From JBAZOO01 sp041648735 (GTDB lineage: Bacteria; Verrucomicrobiota; Lentisphaeria; Oligosphaerales; CAITYL01), in contig JBAZOO010000038.1 in NCBI GenBank assembly GCA_041648735.1, forward strand, positions 1 through 32,579: 32,579 nucleotides of DNA, in the 5' to 3' direction. Each line of letters opens with the position of its first letter. Position 1 is the first letter of the stretch. Positions 22,686-30,692 of the stretch are shown here, piece by piece. A program made the translations under genes and the position numbers. The notes under the pieces were generated by a model. It did no database searches. It was not told the origin of the DNA and saw nothing but the letters and a program-made list of their open reading frames with translations.

Positions 22686-24464
22686 TCATTCCAGCACGGC
22701 CTTGATCCGGCGGACGCCGCGGCTGGAGCTTTCCTCCTTCTGGATCTTGAAGGCGCCAAGGGCGCCGGTGCGCTCGGCGTGGGGCCCGCCGCAGATCTCC
22801 ATGCTGAAATCACCGATGGCGTAGACCTTGACCCGCTCGCCATACTTGTCGCCGAACAGGCCAATGGCGCCGCGCTCGCGGGCCGCAGCGACCGGCAGCT
22901 CCTCGCAGACCACGGGCAGGTCGCGCCGGATCTGCTCGTTGACGATCCGTTCCACCGCGGCAAGCTGCTCCGGCGTCAGCTTCTCCGGATGCGTGAAGTC
23001 GAAGCGGAGCCGGTCGGCGGTGATGTTGGAGCCGGCCTGGGCCACGTGCCCGCCGAGCACCTGGCGCAGCGCCTGGTGCAGCAGGTGGGTGGCGGTGTGC
23101 AGCAACGCGGCCTTGTCCGAATGGTCGGCCAGCCCGCCCTTGAACTTCTGCTCGGCGCCGGCGCGGGAGAGCTCCTGGTGCTTCTGGTAGGCCGCCTTGA
23201 ACCCCTCCGCGTCCACCGTGAACCCCTGTTCCTTCGCCATGTCCACGGTCAGCTCCAGGGGGAAGCCGTAGGTCTCGTAGAGGAAGAAGGCGTTCTTGCC
23301 GCTGATGACCTTGTTCACGACATGCGCCGGAATCCGCCCGACCAGCCGGTTGAACTCCTTGATCCCGTTCTCCAAGGTCCGCCCGAATTGCTCCTCCTCG
23401 CGCGCCAGCTCCTCGCGGATGGCCGCGGCCTGGGCAACGACTTCGGAATAGACGGGGCCATACTCCGCGATCACCACGTCGGCCACCTGGGCCGTGAAAC
23501 TTTGGCCGATCCCGAGCTGCCGCGCCTCACGGATGGCGCGGCGGATCAGCCGGCGCAGGACATACCCTTGGTCAACGTTGCCCGGCTTGACGCCGTCGGC
23601 GATCAGGAAGCTCGCGGCGCGCAGGTGCTCGGCCACGATCCGGGCGCCGCGGCTCCCATGGTTGGCGGCGGGATTGCCGGCCAGCGCCGCGATCTTCGCG
23701 AAAATGCCGGCGAACAGCTCGGTCTCGTAGGCGCTGCGCTTGCCTTGCAGGAAGGCGGTGACCCGCTCCACCCCCATGCCGGTGTCCACGTTCGGCTTGG
23801 CCAGCGGCTCGTAGCGGCCATCGGCGGTCTTGTTGTACTGCATGAACACGTCGTTCCAGATCTCGACCCACTTGCCGCAGCCGCAGACCGGGCCGCACTC
23901 CGGGCCGCAGTCGGGGCGGTCCAGCGGCAGGAACATCTCGGTGTCGGGGCCGCAGGGGCCGGTCTGGCCGGCGGGCCCCCACCAGTTGTCCTTCTTCCCG
24001 AGGAAGCAGACGTTCCGCTCGGGGATGCCCAGCTCCATCCAGATCGCGGCCGCCTCGGTGTCGCGCGGCGCGTCGGCGTCGCCGGCGAAGCAGGTGACCT
24101 TGATCTGCCCCGGGGTGAAGCCGAGCACGCGGGTGAGGAACTCGAAGCTGAAGGCGATGGCCTCCCGCTTGAAATAGTCGCCGAACGACCAGTTGCCGAG
24201 CATCTCGAAGAAGGTCAGGTGGAACGGGTCGCCCACCTCGTCGATGTCCCCGGTGCGCAGGCACTTCTGGTAGTTGGCCAGCCGCTTGCCGGCGGGATGG
24301 GTCTCCCCAAGGATGAACGGCACCAACGGATGCATGCCGGCGGTGGTGAAGAGGCAGGTGGGGTCGTTCTCGGGCACCAGCGGGGCGCTCTTGATCTCCA
24401 CGTGCCCCTTGCTCTTGAAGAACTCGATGTAGGCGCGGCGCAGTTCGGAGGCGGTCTTGATCAT
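22686..24464 (-). CDS. alaS: Alanyl-tRNA synthetase, short form without C-Ala domain
   Basis: A 592-residue enzyme charging tRNA-Ala. The catalytic core starts FFKSKGHVEIKSAPLVPENDPTCLFTTAGM and contains FFEMLGNWSFGDYFK. The editing domain has HTATH (H456, H460) and CGGPH (C558, H562), the zinc ligands. The protein ends at KEESSSRGVRRIKAVLE, just after the editing domain. The whole oligomerisation/C-Ala part (E. coli enzyme 876 aa) is missing, and the stop is followed by a terminator-like hairpin, so this is a natural short form, not a frameshift. An insertion with four Cys (C186, C190, C194, C196; CGPECGPVCGCGKW) may bind metal. The style resembles short AlaRS of candidate-phyla bacteria (from memory), so lateral origin is possible. 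Confidence 0.94.
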   Translation of the reverse strand: MIKTASELRRAYIEFFKSKGHVEIKSAPLVPENDPTCLFTTAGMHPLVPFILGETHPAGKRLANYQKCLRTGDIDEVGDPFHLTFFEMLGNWSFGDYFKREAIAFSFEFLTRVLGFTPGQIKVTCFAGDADAPRDTEAAAIWMELGIPERNVCFLGKKDNWWGPAGQTGPCGPDTEMFLPLDRPDCGPECGPVCGCGKWVEIWNDVFMQYNKTADGRYEPLAKPNVDTGMGVERVTAFLQGKRSAYETELFAGIFAKIAALAGNPAANHGSRGARIVAEHLRAASFLIADGVKPGNVDQGYVLRRLIRRAIREARQLGIGQSFTAQVADVVIAEYGPVYSEVVAQAAAIREELAREEEQFGRTLENGIKEFNRLVGRIPAHVVNKVISGKNAFFLYETYGFPLELTVDMAKEQGFTVDAEGFKAAYQKHQELSRAGAEQKFKGGLADHSDKAALLHTATHLLHQALRQVLGGHVAQAGSNITADRLRFDFTHPEKLTPEQLAAVERIVNEQIRRDLPVVCEELPVAAARERGAIGLFGDKYGERVKVYAIGDFSMEICGGPHAERTGALGAFKIQKEESSSRGVRRIKAVLE

Positions 24465-24510
24465 GGCTCGGCCGTGGTCACGGGGTCAAAATGGAAAAAA
24501 CGGGAAAGAT

Positions 24511-24539
24511 AATGTAGCCGCTGCCCCCGGCAACACCAA
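24511..24539 (-). promoter_or_regulatory. Candidate alaS promoter
   Basis: On the minus strand a -35 TTGGTG (plus 24534-24539) and a -10 TACATT preceded by GC (plus 24511-24516) are 17 bp apart, about 50 bp before the alaS ATG. Confidence 0.5.
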
Positions 24540-24594
24540 TCCCGCCGCCGCTGCGCCGCGGCCCCGGGGCCGGCGTTTTTTTTCGGCGGCGGCC

Positions 24595-24624
24595 TTGAAG
24601 CCCGCCAAGTCGGCGGTATATACT
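24595..24624 (+). promoter_or_regulatory. Candidate promoter of the hybrid kinase gene
   Basis: TTGAAG (24595-24600) and TATACT (24619-24624, within TATATACT) are 18 bp apart. The site lies about 85 bp upstream of the chosen ATG at 24710 and diverges from the alaS promoter. Confidence 0.45.
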
Positions 24625-24709
24625 GTCCCTTTTGCTTCCGGCGGCCCCGCCCAGGCCGCAACCGATGGAATGGCGGAATGGCAAGCTTCAGCCCACCTTC
24701 TTCACGATC

Positions 24710-27700
24710 ATGACGGCACGGCGGAAAACCTGGGGACTGCCGGCGGCGGGCCTGCTGCTCCTGCTCGCGTTGGCCCTGGCCGGGCACCACGCCCTCCGGC
24801 GGCGCGGCCACGCCGGCGGCTGGCATCTGGCCACCCCGCCCGCCGCCACCCTCGCCCTTGGCGGCGGCGCCCTCCTGCTGCTCGGCGGCGGCCTTGGCCT
24901 CGCCCTCGGGCTCCGGCTTCAGAAAAAGGCGCTGGCTTCGCTGCGGGCCGAGCTGGCGACGGATCAGCGCCGGGAAGCCCGGCTCCAGATGCACAACCGC
25001 ATCCTGGTGGGACTCAGCCGCCATCCGGCGGTCACCACCGGCAACCTGCCGGCGGCCTTCACGGTCGTCGCCGAGACCGCCGTCACCGCCCTCCAATCCA
25101 CCCAGGCCAGTGTCTGGCTGCTCGACCCCGCCCGCGAGACCCTCGGCCGCCAGACCTTGTACCGCGAGCACGACACCGGTCCGCCCGCCCCCGCCCCGCC
25201 AATCGCCGCCAAGGAATTCCCCGACTATTTCAAGCTTCTGCACACGGAGCGGAACATCCTCGCCACCACCCTCGCCGGGGCGGAATCCCCCCCAGGGGGC
25301 GCCGGCCGCCAGGGAATCCAGGCCGCCATGGACGCCCCGATCCGCGTGGGCAGCACCCTCGCCGGCATGCTCCGCGTCGAGCAGGACGCCCCGCGGAACT
25401 GGAGCGTCGAGGACCAGGCCTTCGCCAGCGCCCTCGCCGACTTCGCCGCCCTCGCCATCGAGGCCAGCCGCCGCCGCGCCGCCGTCGCCGCCCGCCAACA
25501 CACGGAGGAGAAATACCAGGCCATCTTTGACACCATCAAGGACGGCATCATCGTCCTCGACCCCCAAACCTTCCTGCCGGTGGACGCCAACCCCGCCCTG
25601 CTGGCCCTCTACGGCTACAGCCGCGCCGAATTCCTCACCCTCACCCCCGAGGCCCGCAGCGCCGGCACGCCACCCTACACCGGCGACAACCTCCGCCAGC
25701 ACTGCCGCGACTTCCTCGCCGGCGCCGGCGCCCAGGAACAGTTCGAGTGGCTGGCCCGGGCCAAGGGCGGCCACACCTTCTGGATCGAAGTCACCCTGCG
25801 CCTGGCCAGCCTCGACGGCCAGCCCCGCCTGCTCGGCGTCGTCCGCGACATCACCCGCCGCAAGCACACCGAAGAACAGCTCCGGCTGAGCGAGGAGCAG
25901 TTCCGCAACCTCTTCAACGGCATGCTCAACGGCCTCGCCCTGGCCGAGATCGTCACCGACGCCGCCGACGAACCGGCCGACTTCCGCTACCTGGACGTCA
26001 ACCCCGCCTTCGCGCAAATGCTCCAGGCCAGCCGGGAAGAGTGCCGCGGCCAGTCGCTCTTCAGCCTCCTGCGCCGCCTCGAAATCCACTCCCCCGCCCT
26101 CCCCCATCCCTGGGAGGAGGAGCTGCGCCGCCTGGCCCGCCACCGCCAGGGCGGCACCTACCTCGCCTTCCTCCCCGAAGCCAACCTCTGGTGGCAACTC
26201 GTCCTCTACAGCCCCCGCCCCGGCCAGATCGCCGCCATCTGCGAAAACGTCACCGCCCAGCACCAGGCCCAGTTGAACCTGGAACGGATCCAGCACACCA
26301 TTGACCACATTTCCGACGGCGCCGTCTGGATGGACCGGGCCGGCCGCTACCAGTACGCCAACCACGCCGCCGGCGACCTGCTCGGCTACCCCCGCGAGGC
26401 GTTCCTCGCCAAGAGCGTGGCCGAGATCGACCCCCACCTCACCCCCGAAAACTGGGCCCGGCTCTGGAAACAGGCCAAGGCCGAAAAGCTCATCCGCGCC
26501 GAAGCCGCCTATCGCCACCACGACGGCCACCTCCTCCCCGTCCGCGTCACCCTCCACCACATGGACTTCCTCGGCCAGGAATACCTCTTTGCCTTCTACA
26601 CCGACCTCCGCCAGCAGCGGCGGCTCGCCGAGGCCGAACAGGCCAGCCGCGCCAAAAGCGAATTCCTCGCCAACATGAGCCACGAAATCCGCACCCCCAT
26701 GAACGGCGTCATCGGCATGACCGGCCTCCTCCTCGACACCGACCTCTCCCCCACCCAACGGCAATACGCCGAGACCATCCGCAACAGTGGCGAAGCCCTC
26801 CTCGCCCTGACCAACCACATCCTCGACTTCTCCAAGATCGAGGCGGGCAAACTGGAACTGGAGCAAAGCCCCTTCGAACCGCGCGCCATCCTGGAGGAGA
26901 CCTGCGACCTGCTGGCGGTCGCCGCCCATGAAAAAGGGCTGGCCCTGATCAACCTGGTGGAGCCGGACCTGCCGGAAACCCTCCACGGCGACTCCGGCCG
27001 CCTCCGCCAGATCCTGACCAACCTCGTCGGCAACGCCGTCAAGTTCACCCCGGAAGGGCAGGTCGCCCTCCACACCCGCGTGGAAAGGCGCGACGGCCCC
27101 CGGACCATCCTCCGCTTCACCGTCAGCGACACCGGCATCGGCATCCCCGCCAACCGCCTCGCCACCCTCTTCACCGCCTTCACCCAGATCGACGCCTCCA
27201 CCACCCGCCGCTACGGCGGCAGCGGCCTCGGCCTCACCATCTCCCGGCGGCTGGTCCAGCTCATGGGCGGCGAGATCCACGTCACCAGCGACCTCGGCCG
27301 GGGCTCCACCTTCACCTTCACCGCCACCTTCGACACCCCCACCGCCCAACCGCCACCCCCCGCCTGGACCGCCGGCCTGGCCGGCAAACGCATCCTGGTG
27401 GCCGACCCCAACCCCGGCAACCGCCTCATGCTCGAATGCCTCCTCCGCCCCTGGCACTGCACCTTCACCGGCGCCGCCAGCCTGGAAGATTTCGCGGCCC
27501 GGGCGGACGCCGCCGCCGCCGCCGGCCACCCCTTCGACCTCGCCATCCTCGACAGCCGCCTCGCCCTGGGACTGGCGGGAACCACGCCCCACCCGCCCCT
27601 CAACGGCCTCCGCGCCGTCATGCTCGCCCCCATTGGCGAACACGGCAGCCTCGCCCTGGCCCAGAAACTCGGCTTCGCCGGCTGCCTCACCAAGCCCCTC

Positions 27701-28192
27701 AAGCAAAGCCATCTCCTGGCCTGCCTCCGCCGCCGCTTCAGCCTCGCCCCCGAAGCCCTGCTGGACACACCGCCCCCCGCCCCGGAACCCAAGCCCGGAA
27801 AACCGCGCCGCGCCCCCGGCCGCATCCTCATCGCCGAAGACAACGGCATCAACCAACAGGTGCTCCTCGCCATCCTCGACAAGCACGGCTACCGCGGCGA
27901 CGCCGTCGCCAACGGCCGGGAAGCCGTCAACTCCCTCGCCGCCATCCCCTACACCCTCGTGCTCATGGACTGCCAAATGCCCGAAATGGACGGCTACGAG
28001 GCCGCCCGCCTCATCCGCGCCCCCAACTCCCCCGTGCTCAACCCCGACATCCCCATCATCGCCCTCACCGCCCATGCCCTCAAGGGTGACCGCGACCGCT
28101 GCCTCGCCGCCGGCATGTCCGACTACCTCGCCAAGCCGGTCAAGCCCGCCGACCTCATCGCCACCCTGGAACGCTGGCTGGATCGCCTGTAG
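24710..28192 (+). CDS. Membrane hybrid histidine kinase with GAF, three PAS and two receivers
   Basis: A 1160-residue sensor. Two membrane helices (about 7-25 and 44-68) with a very short loop, then GAF (98-255), PAS1 (268-385), PAS2 (394-515), PAS3 (524-635), HisKA with phospho-acceptor H658 in MSHEIRTPMNG, HATPase (758-875; N box NLVGNAVKF, G boxes DTGIGIP and GGSGLGL), receiver 1 (893-1008) and receiver 2 (1037-1157; E1043/D1044, D1087 in LMDCQMPEMDG, K1142). Receiver 1 keeps D948 and the Lys of TKPL but has lost one acid of the usual pair (VADPN) and the Thr/Ser switch, so it may be inactive. No HPt domain or response-regulator gene is adjacent. The start at 24710 (MTARRKTWGL) fits a signal-anchor; earlier in-frame ATGs at 24632 and 24665 have no better ribosome site. 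Confidence 0.93.
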   Translation: MTARRKTWGLPAAGLLLLLALALAGHHALRRRGHAGGWHLATPPAATLALGGGALLLLGGGLGLALGLRLQKKALASLRAELATDQRREARLQMHNRILVGLSRHPAVTTGNLPAAFTVVAETAVTALQSTQASVWLLDPARETLGRQTLYREHDTGPPAPAPPIAAKEFPDYFKLLHTERNILATTLAGAESPPGGAGRQGIQAAMDAPIRVGSTLAGMLRVEQDAPRNWSVEDQAFASALADFAALAIEASRRRAAVAARQHTEEKYQAIFDTIKDGIIVLDPQTFLPVDANPALLALYGYSRAEFLTLTPEARSAGTPPYTGDNLRQHCRDFLAGAGAQEQFEWLARAKGGHTFWIEVTLRLASLDGQPRLLGVVRDITRRKHTEEQLRLSEEQFRNLFNGMLNGLALAEIVTDAADEPADFRYLDVNPAFAQMLQASREECRGQSLFSLLRRLEIHSPALPHPWEEELRRLARHRQGGTYLAFLPEANLWWQLVLYSPRPGQIAAICENVTAQHQAQLNLERIQHTIDHISDGAVWMDRAGRYQYANHAAGDLLGYPREAFLAKSVAEIDPHLTPENWARLWKQAKAEKLIRAEAAYRHHDGHLLPVRVTLHHMDFLGQEYLFAFYTDLRQQRRLAEAEQASRAKSEFLANMSHEIRTPMNGVIGMTGLLLDTDLSPTQRQYAETIRNSGEALLALTNHILDFSKIEAGKLELEQSPFEPRAILEETCDLLAVAAHEKGLALINLVEPDLPETLHGDSGRLRQILTNLVGNAVKFTPEGQVALHTRVERRDGPRTILRFTVSDTGIGIPANRLATLFTAFTQIDASTTRRYGGSGLGLTISRRLVQLMGGEIHVTSDLGRGSTFTFTATFDTPTAQPPPPAWTAGLAGKRILVADPNPGNRLMLECLLRPWHCTFTGAASLEDFAARADAAAAAGHPFDLAILDSRLALGLAGTTPHPPLNGLRAVMLAPIGEHGSLALAQKLGFAGCLTKPLKQSHLLACLRRRFSLAPEALLDTPPPAPEPKPGKPRRAPGRILIAEDNGINQQVLLAILDKHGYRGDAVANGREAVNSLAAIPYTLVLMDCQMPEMDGYEAARLIRAPNSPVLNPDIPIIALTAHALKGDRDRCLAAGMSDYLAKPVKPADLIATLERWLDRL

Positions 28193-28411
28193 CCCTTGAA
28201 GGAGCCGCTTCCCGGCCCTGGCGGAACCGGAGCCTTTCCGCGAAACGCGATCGCTATCGGCATCGGGATTGTTCCCGCCTCCTGTCCCCAAGGCGCCCGG
28301 CGAACCCACCCCTGGCCGCTGCCTCGCCACCCTGCCGCCACCCGCGCCGGCGTGCTTGGCTGAGCACGGATCGGAGTGTGGCCTTTATGTGGCCTTTTCG
28401 AGCTTCGGAAC

Positions 28412-28455
28412 ATAAAGAAAAACGGCACCGCATGGGGTTCCATGAAGTGCCGTTT
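28412..28455 (-). terminator. Intrinsic terminator of the tRNA-Arg/tRNA-Phe unit
   Basis: On the minus strand AAACGGCAC (plus 28447-28455) pairs with GTGCCGTTT (plus 28420-28428). An inner CATGG/CCATG stem extends the hairpin, and TTTTTCTTT follows. It lies 11 bp after the encoded CCA of tRNA-Phe. The stretch 28193-28411 between the kinase stop and this site shows no gene. Confidence 0.8.
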
Positions 28456-28465
28456 GAGCTTGAAA

Positions 28466-28541
<76 letters not shown>

Positions 28542-28560
28542 ACCGGAAGACCGGTGGAGT

Positions 28561-28637
28561 TGGTGCGCCCGGAGGGACTTGAACCCCCAACCTTCTGGTC
28601 CGTAGCCAGACGCTCTATCCAATTGAGCTACGGGCGC
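28561..28637 (-). tRNA. tRNA-Arg (anticodon ACG), CCA encoded
   Basis: A 77-nt gene: acceptor GCGCCCG with CGGGCGC, D-arm GCTCAATTGGATAGAGC, anticodon loop CTACGGA with anticodon ACG (A34 would need TadA deamination to inosine), T-arm with GTTCAAG, and genomic CCA. First gene of a two-tRNA unit with the promoter at 28686-28713. Confidence 0.97.
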
Positions 28638-28685
28638 CACCGAGATGCCCAGCGCCGTTCAACACAGTGCGGACAACGAGGATGA

Positions 28686-28713
28686 ACTGTAGCATCGCTT
28701 CCCGTTTTTGCAA
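28686..28713 (-). promoter_or_regulatory. Promoter of the tRNA-Arg/tRNA-Phe unit
   Basis: On the minus strand TTGCAA (plus 28708-28713) and GC-TACAGT (-10 at plus 28686-28691) are 16 bp apart, about 50 bp upstream of tRNA-Arg. Confidence 0.5.
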
Positions 28714-28743
28714 TCGGCCCCGCCGCCTCTTTTTCGGCCCCGG

Positions 28744-29577
28744 TCAGGGAAGGCTTTGCCCAAATCCACGCTTGGCCGGAGCGGCGGCATAGGCCGGCCC
28801 GGCCTCGGGCAGGACCGTCTCCCGCAGGTGCTGGATGCGCTTGCCGTCGCTCGGATGGGTGGAGAGATAGTGGTCGAGGGGCGTGCCGCTTTTCCCTTGG
28901 GAGAAGCGCTGCCAGAAATCGAGCGCCGCCCGCGGGTCATAGCCGGCTTTGGCCATGAGCATGACCCCGATCTTGTCCGCCGCGTATTCCTGTTCCCGGC
29001 TGAACGGCAGCACCACGCCGAGGGTGGAGACGCCGGCATAGGCGAGCAGCCATTTCTGCTGCGTCTCCGCCGGCATGTGCCGGGCCGAGAGCGCCGCCTC
29101 CAGCACGGCAGCACCGACCGCGACGCCCATCTGCTGGGTCATCCGCTCGCCGCCATGGCGGGCAATGGCGTGCCCCACCTCGTGGCCGACCACCGCGGCC
29201 AGTTCGGCGTCGTTGCGCATGGCCTTGAACAACCCTTCGTAGACCGCCACCTTGCCGCCGGGCAGGCAAAAGGCGTTTGCCTCCGGCGACGCCAGCACCT
29301 TGAACTCCCACTGGAAGTCCGGGCGCCCCGCCACCTGGGCAATGCCCCGCCCAACCCGCTCCAGCGCGGCAACCTTCCTTTTGTCCGCCGAGACTTTTTC
29401 CTTGGCCAGGATCTCCTGCCAGCTTTTCAGGCCGAGGGCGTTCTCCTCCGCGACGGAAGTCAGGAAGAGCTGCCGCCGGCCGGTGTACGGCTCCGCCGCC
29501 GTCTGGCACCCCACGCTTGCCCACAACGCCATGCCCAGCAGCAGGCTGGCACCGAACCGCCGAATCAACCGTCGCAT
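28744..29577 (-). CDS. M48-family zinc metalloprotease lipoprotein
   Basis: A 277-residue envelope protease of the LoiP/YcaL/BepA-like M48 group. A signal peptide ends in the lipobox ASVGC (C24), so the mature protein is lipid-anchored. The zinc motif is HEVGH (132-136) and the third ligand is probably the Glu in REQEYAADKIGV. The start of the mature protein (YTGRRQLFLTSVAEENALGL) and the C-terminal LSTHPSDGKRIQHL are typical. It probably takes part in outer-membrane quality control. The start at 29577 has GGAGGTG at a good distance; an upstream ATG at 29646 adds residues that are not signal-like. No C-terminal TPR domain is present. Confidence 0.94.
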   Translation of the reverse strand: MRRLIRRFGASLLLGMALWASVGCQTAAEPYTGRRQLFLTSVAEENALGLKSWQEILAKEKVSADKRKVAALERVGRGIAQVAGRPDFQWEFKVLASPEANAFCLPGGKVAVYEGLFKAMRNDAELAAVVGHEVGHAIARHGGERMTQQMGVAVGAAVLEAALSARHMPAETQQKWLLAYAGVSTLGVVLPFSREQEYAADKIGVMLMAKAGYDPRAALDFWQRFSQGKSGTPLDHYLSTHPSDGKRIQHLRETVLPEAGPAYAAAPAKRGFGQSLP

Positions 29578-29649
29578 CGCGCACCTCCAAACTGGCCGAA
29601 ACCAAACCTCTCCCGGCACGCCGGAGCGTGTCCTCAGTTCGTCCATGAT

Positions 29650-29677
29650 AGGATAACCGGCCCCGCCGCCCGCGCAA
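29650..29677 (-). promoter_or_regulatory. Candidate promoter of the M48 protease gene
   Basis: On the minus strand TTGCGC (plus 29672-29677) and TATCCT (plus 29650-29655) are 16 bp apart, about 75 bp before the ATG. Confidence 0.3.
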
Positions 29678-29787
29678 CTGCCGTCCGGGCACGCGCTGAC
29701 GAATGAGCCATTGGACTCATACCTGCACTTTCAATCCCACCTTGGATGTTTGCGGCCGGGAGCGGCAATTTCACCTCCTGTCCACGG

Positions 29788-29816
29788 CTCGACTTTGGCC
29801 GGCGGGCGGCTACGTT
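29788..29816 (+). promoter_or_regulatory. Candidate promoter of the glycosyltransferase gene
   Basis: CTCGAC (29788-29793) and GC-TACGTT (-10 at 29811-29816) are 17 bp apart, 37 bp before the ATG. The CGACTTT around the -35 is shared with the dnaB promoter. Confidence 0.4.
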
Positions 29817-29852
29817 CCCTCCCCCACCCCATTCCCTGGAACCGCCTTCGCC

Positions 29853-30596
29853 ATGACCGCCACCACCCCGCCACCGCCCCCAACCGCCTCCATTGTCGTC
29901 CCCACCTACCGGGAGGCGGCAAACCTGCCCGAACTGGTCGAACGCATCGCCGCCGCCATGGCCGGCGCCGGACTGCCCTACGAACTGATCATCGTGGATG
30001 ACGCCAGCGGCGACGGCACCGCCGCCGTCGTGCGCCGCGCCGCGGCGGCCGGGCATCCGGTGCGCCTGCTGGAACGGACGACGGAACGCGGCCTCAGCTC
30101 CGCCGTGGCCGCCGGCTTCCGGGCGGCCCGCGGCGACGTCCTCGTCTGCCTCGACGCCGACCTGAGCCATCCCCCCGAGCGCATCCCCGACCTGCTCCGG
30201 GAAGTGCGGGAGCGCGGCGCGGAGTTCGCCATCGGCAGCCGCTACGTGCCGGGCGGCAGCACGGCGGAGGCCTGGGGGCCGTTCCGCCGCCTGAACAGCC
30301 GCGCCGCCACCCTCCTCGCCCGCCCCTTCACCCGCGCCCGCGACCCCATGGCCGGCTTCTTCGCCCTGCCCCGGCGCGTCTTTGCGGCGGCCTCCCCCTG
30401 GCTGGATCCGGTGGGCTACAAGATCGGCCTGGAACTGCTGGTCAAGGGCAACTGCCGCCGGGTCGTTGAAGTGCCCATCCACTTCGCCGAGCGCCAGCGC
30501 GGCCAGAGCAAGCTCTCCCTGCGGGAACAGCTCAACTACCTGCGCCACCTCTACAAGCTCGCCCGCTTCCGGCTCCGCCACCGCCGGCCGCGCTGA
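29853..30596 (+). CDS. Dolichol-phosphate mannosyltransferase-like GT2 glycosyltransferase
   Basis: A 247-residue family-2 glycosyltransferase of the polyprenol-monophosphomannose-synthase type. The nucleotide-sugar-binding start ASIVVPTYREAANLPELVERI, VDDASGDGT, the metal-binding DADLSHPPE (D101-A-D103), GSRYVPGG (128-135) and the family-typical VPIHFAERQRGQSKLSLREQLNYL are all present. There is no C-terminal membrane domain, so it would act at the inner face of the membrane as a peripheral enzyme charging a polyprenyl phosphate with a hexose. The start at 29853 is chosen over an ATG at 29703 because the 50 extra residues show no conserved pattern and the likely promoter lies inside them. 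The acceptor and sugar are not known. Confidence 0.92.
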   Translation: MTATTPPPPPTASIVVPTYREAANLPELVERIAAAMAGAGLPYELIIVDDASGDGTAAVVRRAAAAGHPVRLLERTTERGLSSAVAAGFRAARGDVLVCLDADLSHPPERIPDLLREVRERGAEFAIGSRYVPGGSTAEAWGPFRRLNSRAATLLARPFTRARDPMAGFFALPRRVFAAASPWLDPVGYKIGLELLVKGNCRRVVEVPIHFAERQRGQSKLSLREQLNYLRHLYKLARFRLRHRRPR

Positions 30597-30627
30597 CGCC
30601 GCCCCCGCCCCGGGCCGGGCACCCCCA

Positions 30628-30656
30628 TTCGACTTTCGGCGGCCGGCCATTACCTT
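30628..30656 (+). promoter_or_regulatory. Candidate dnaB promoter
   Basis: TTCGAC (30628-30633) and TACCTT (30651-30656) are 17 bp apart, 36 bp before the ATG. Layout and flanking CGACTTT match the promoter at 29788-29816. Confidence 0.4.
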
Positions 30657-30692
30657 CCCCTTTTCTGCCCCCCACGTAGGATCAGCCTTCCC

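Noticed and set aside
24461..28330. 1289-codon minus-strand open frame antisense to the hybrid kinase
   Set aside because: Gly/Ala/Glu-rich composition without domains; the plus strand encodes a complete kinase. Long antisense frames are expected at this GC content.
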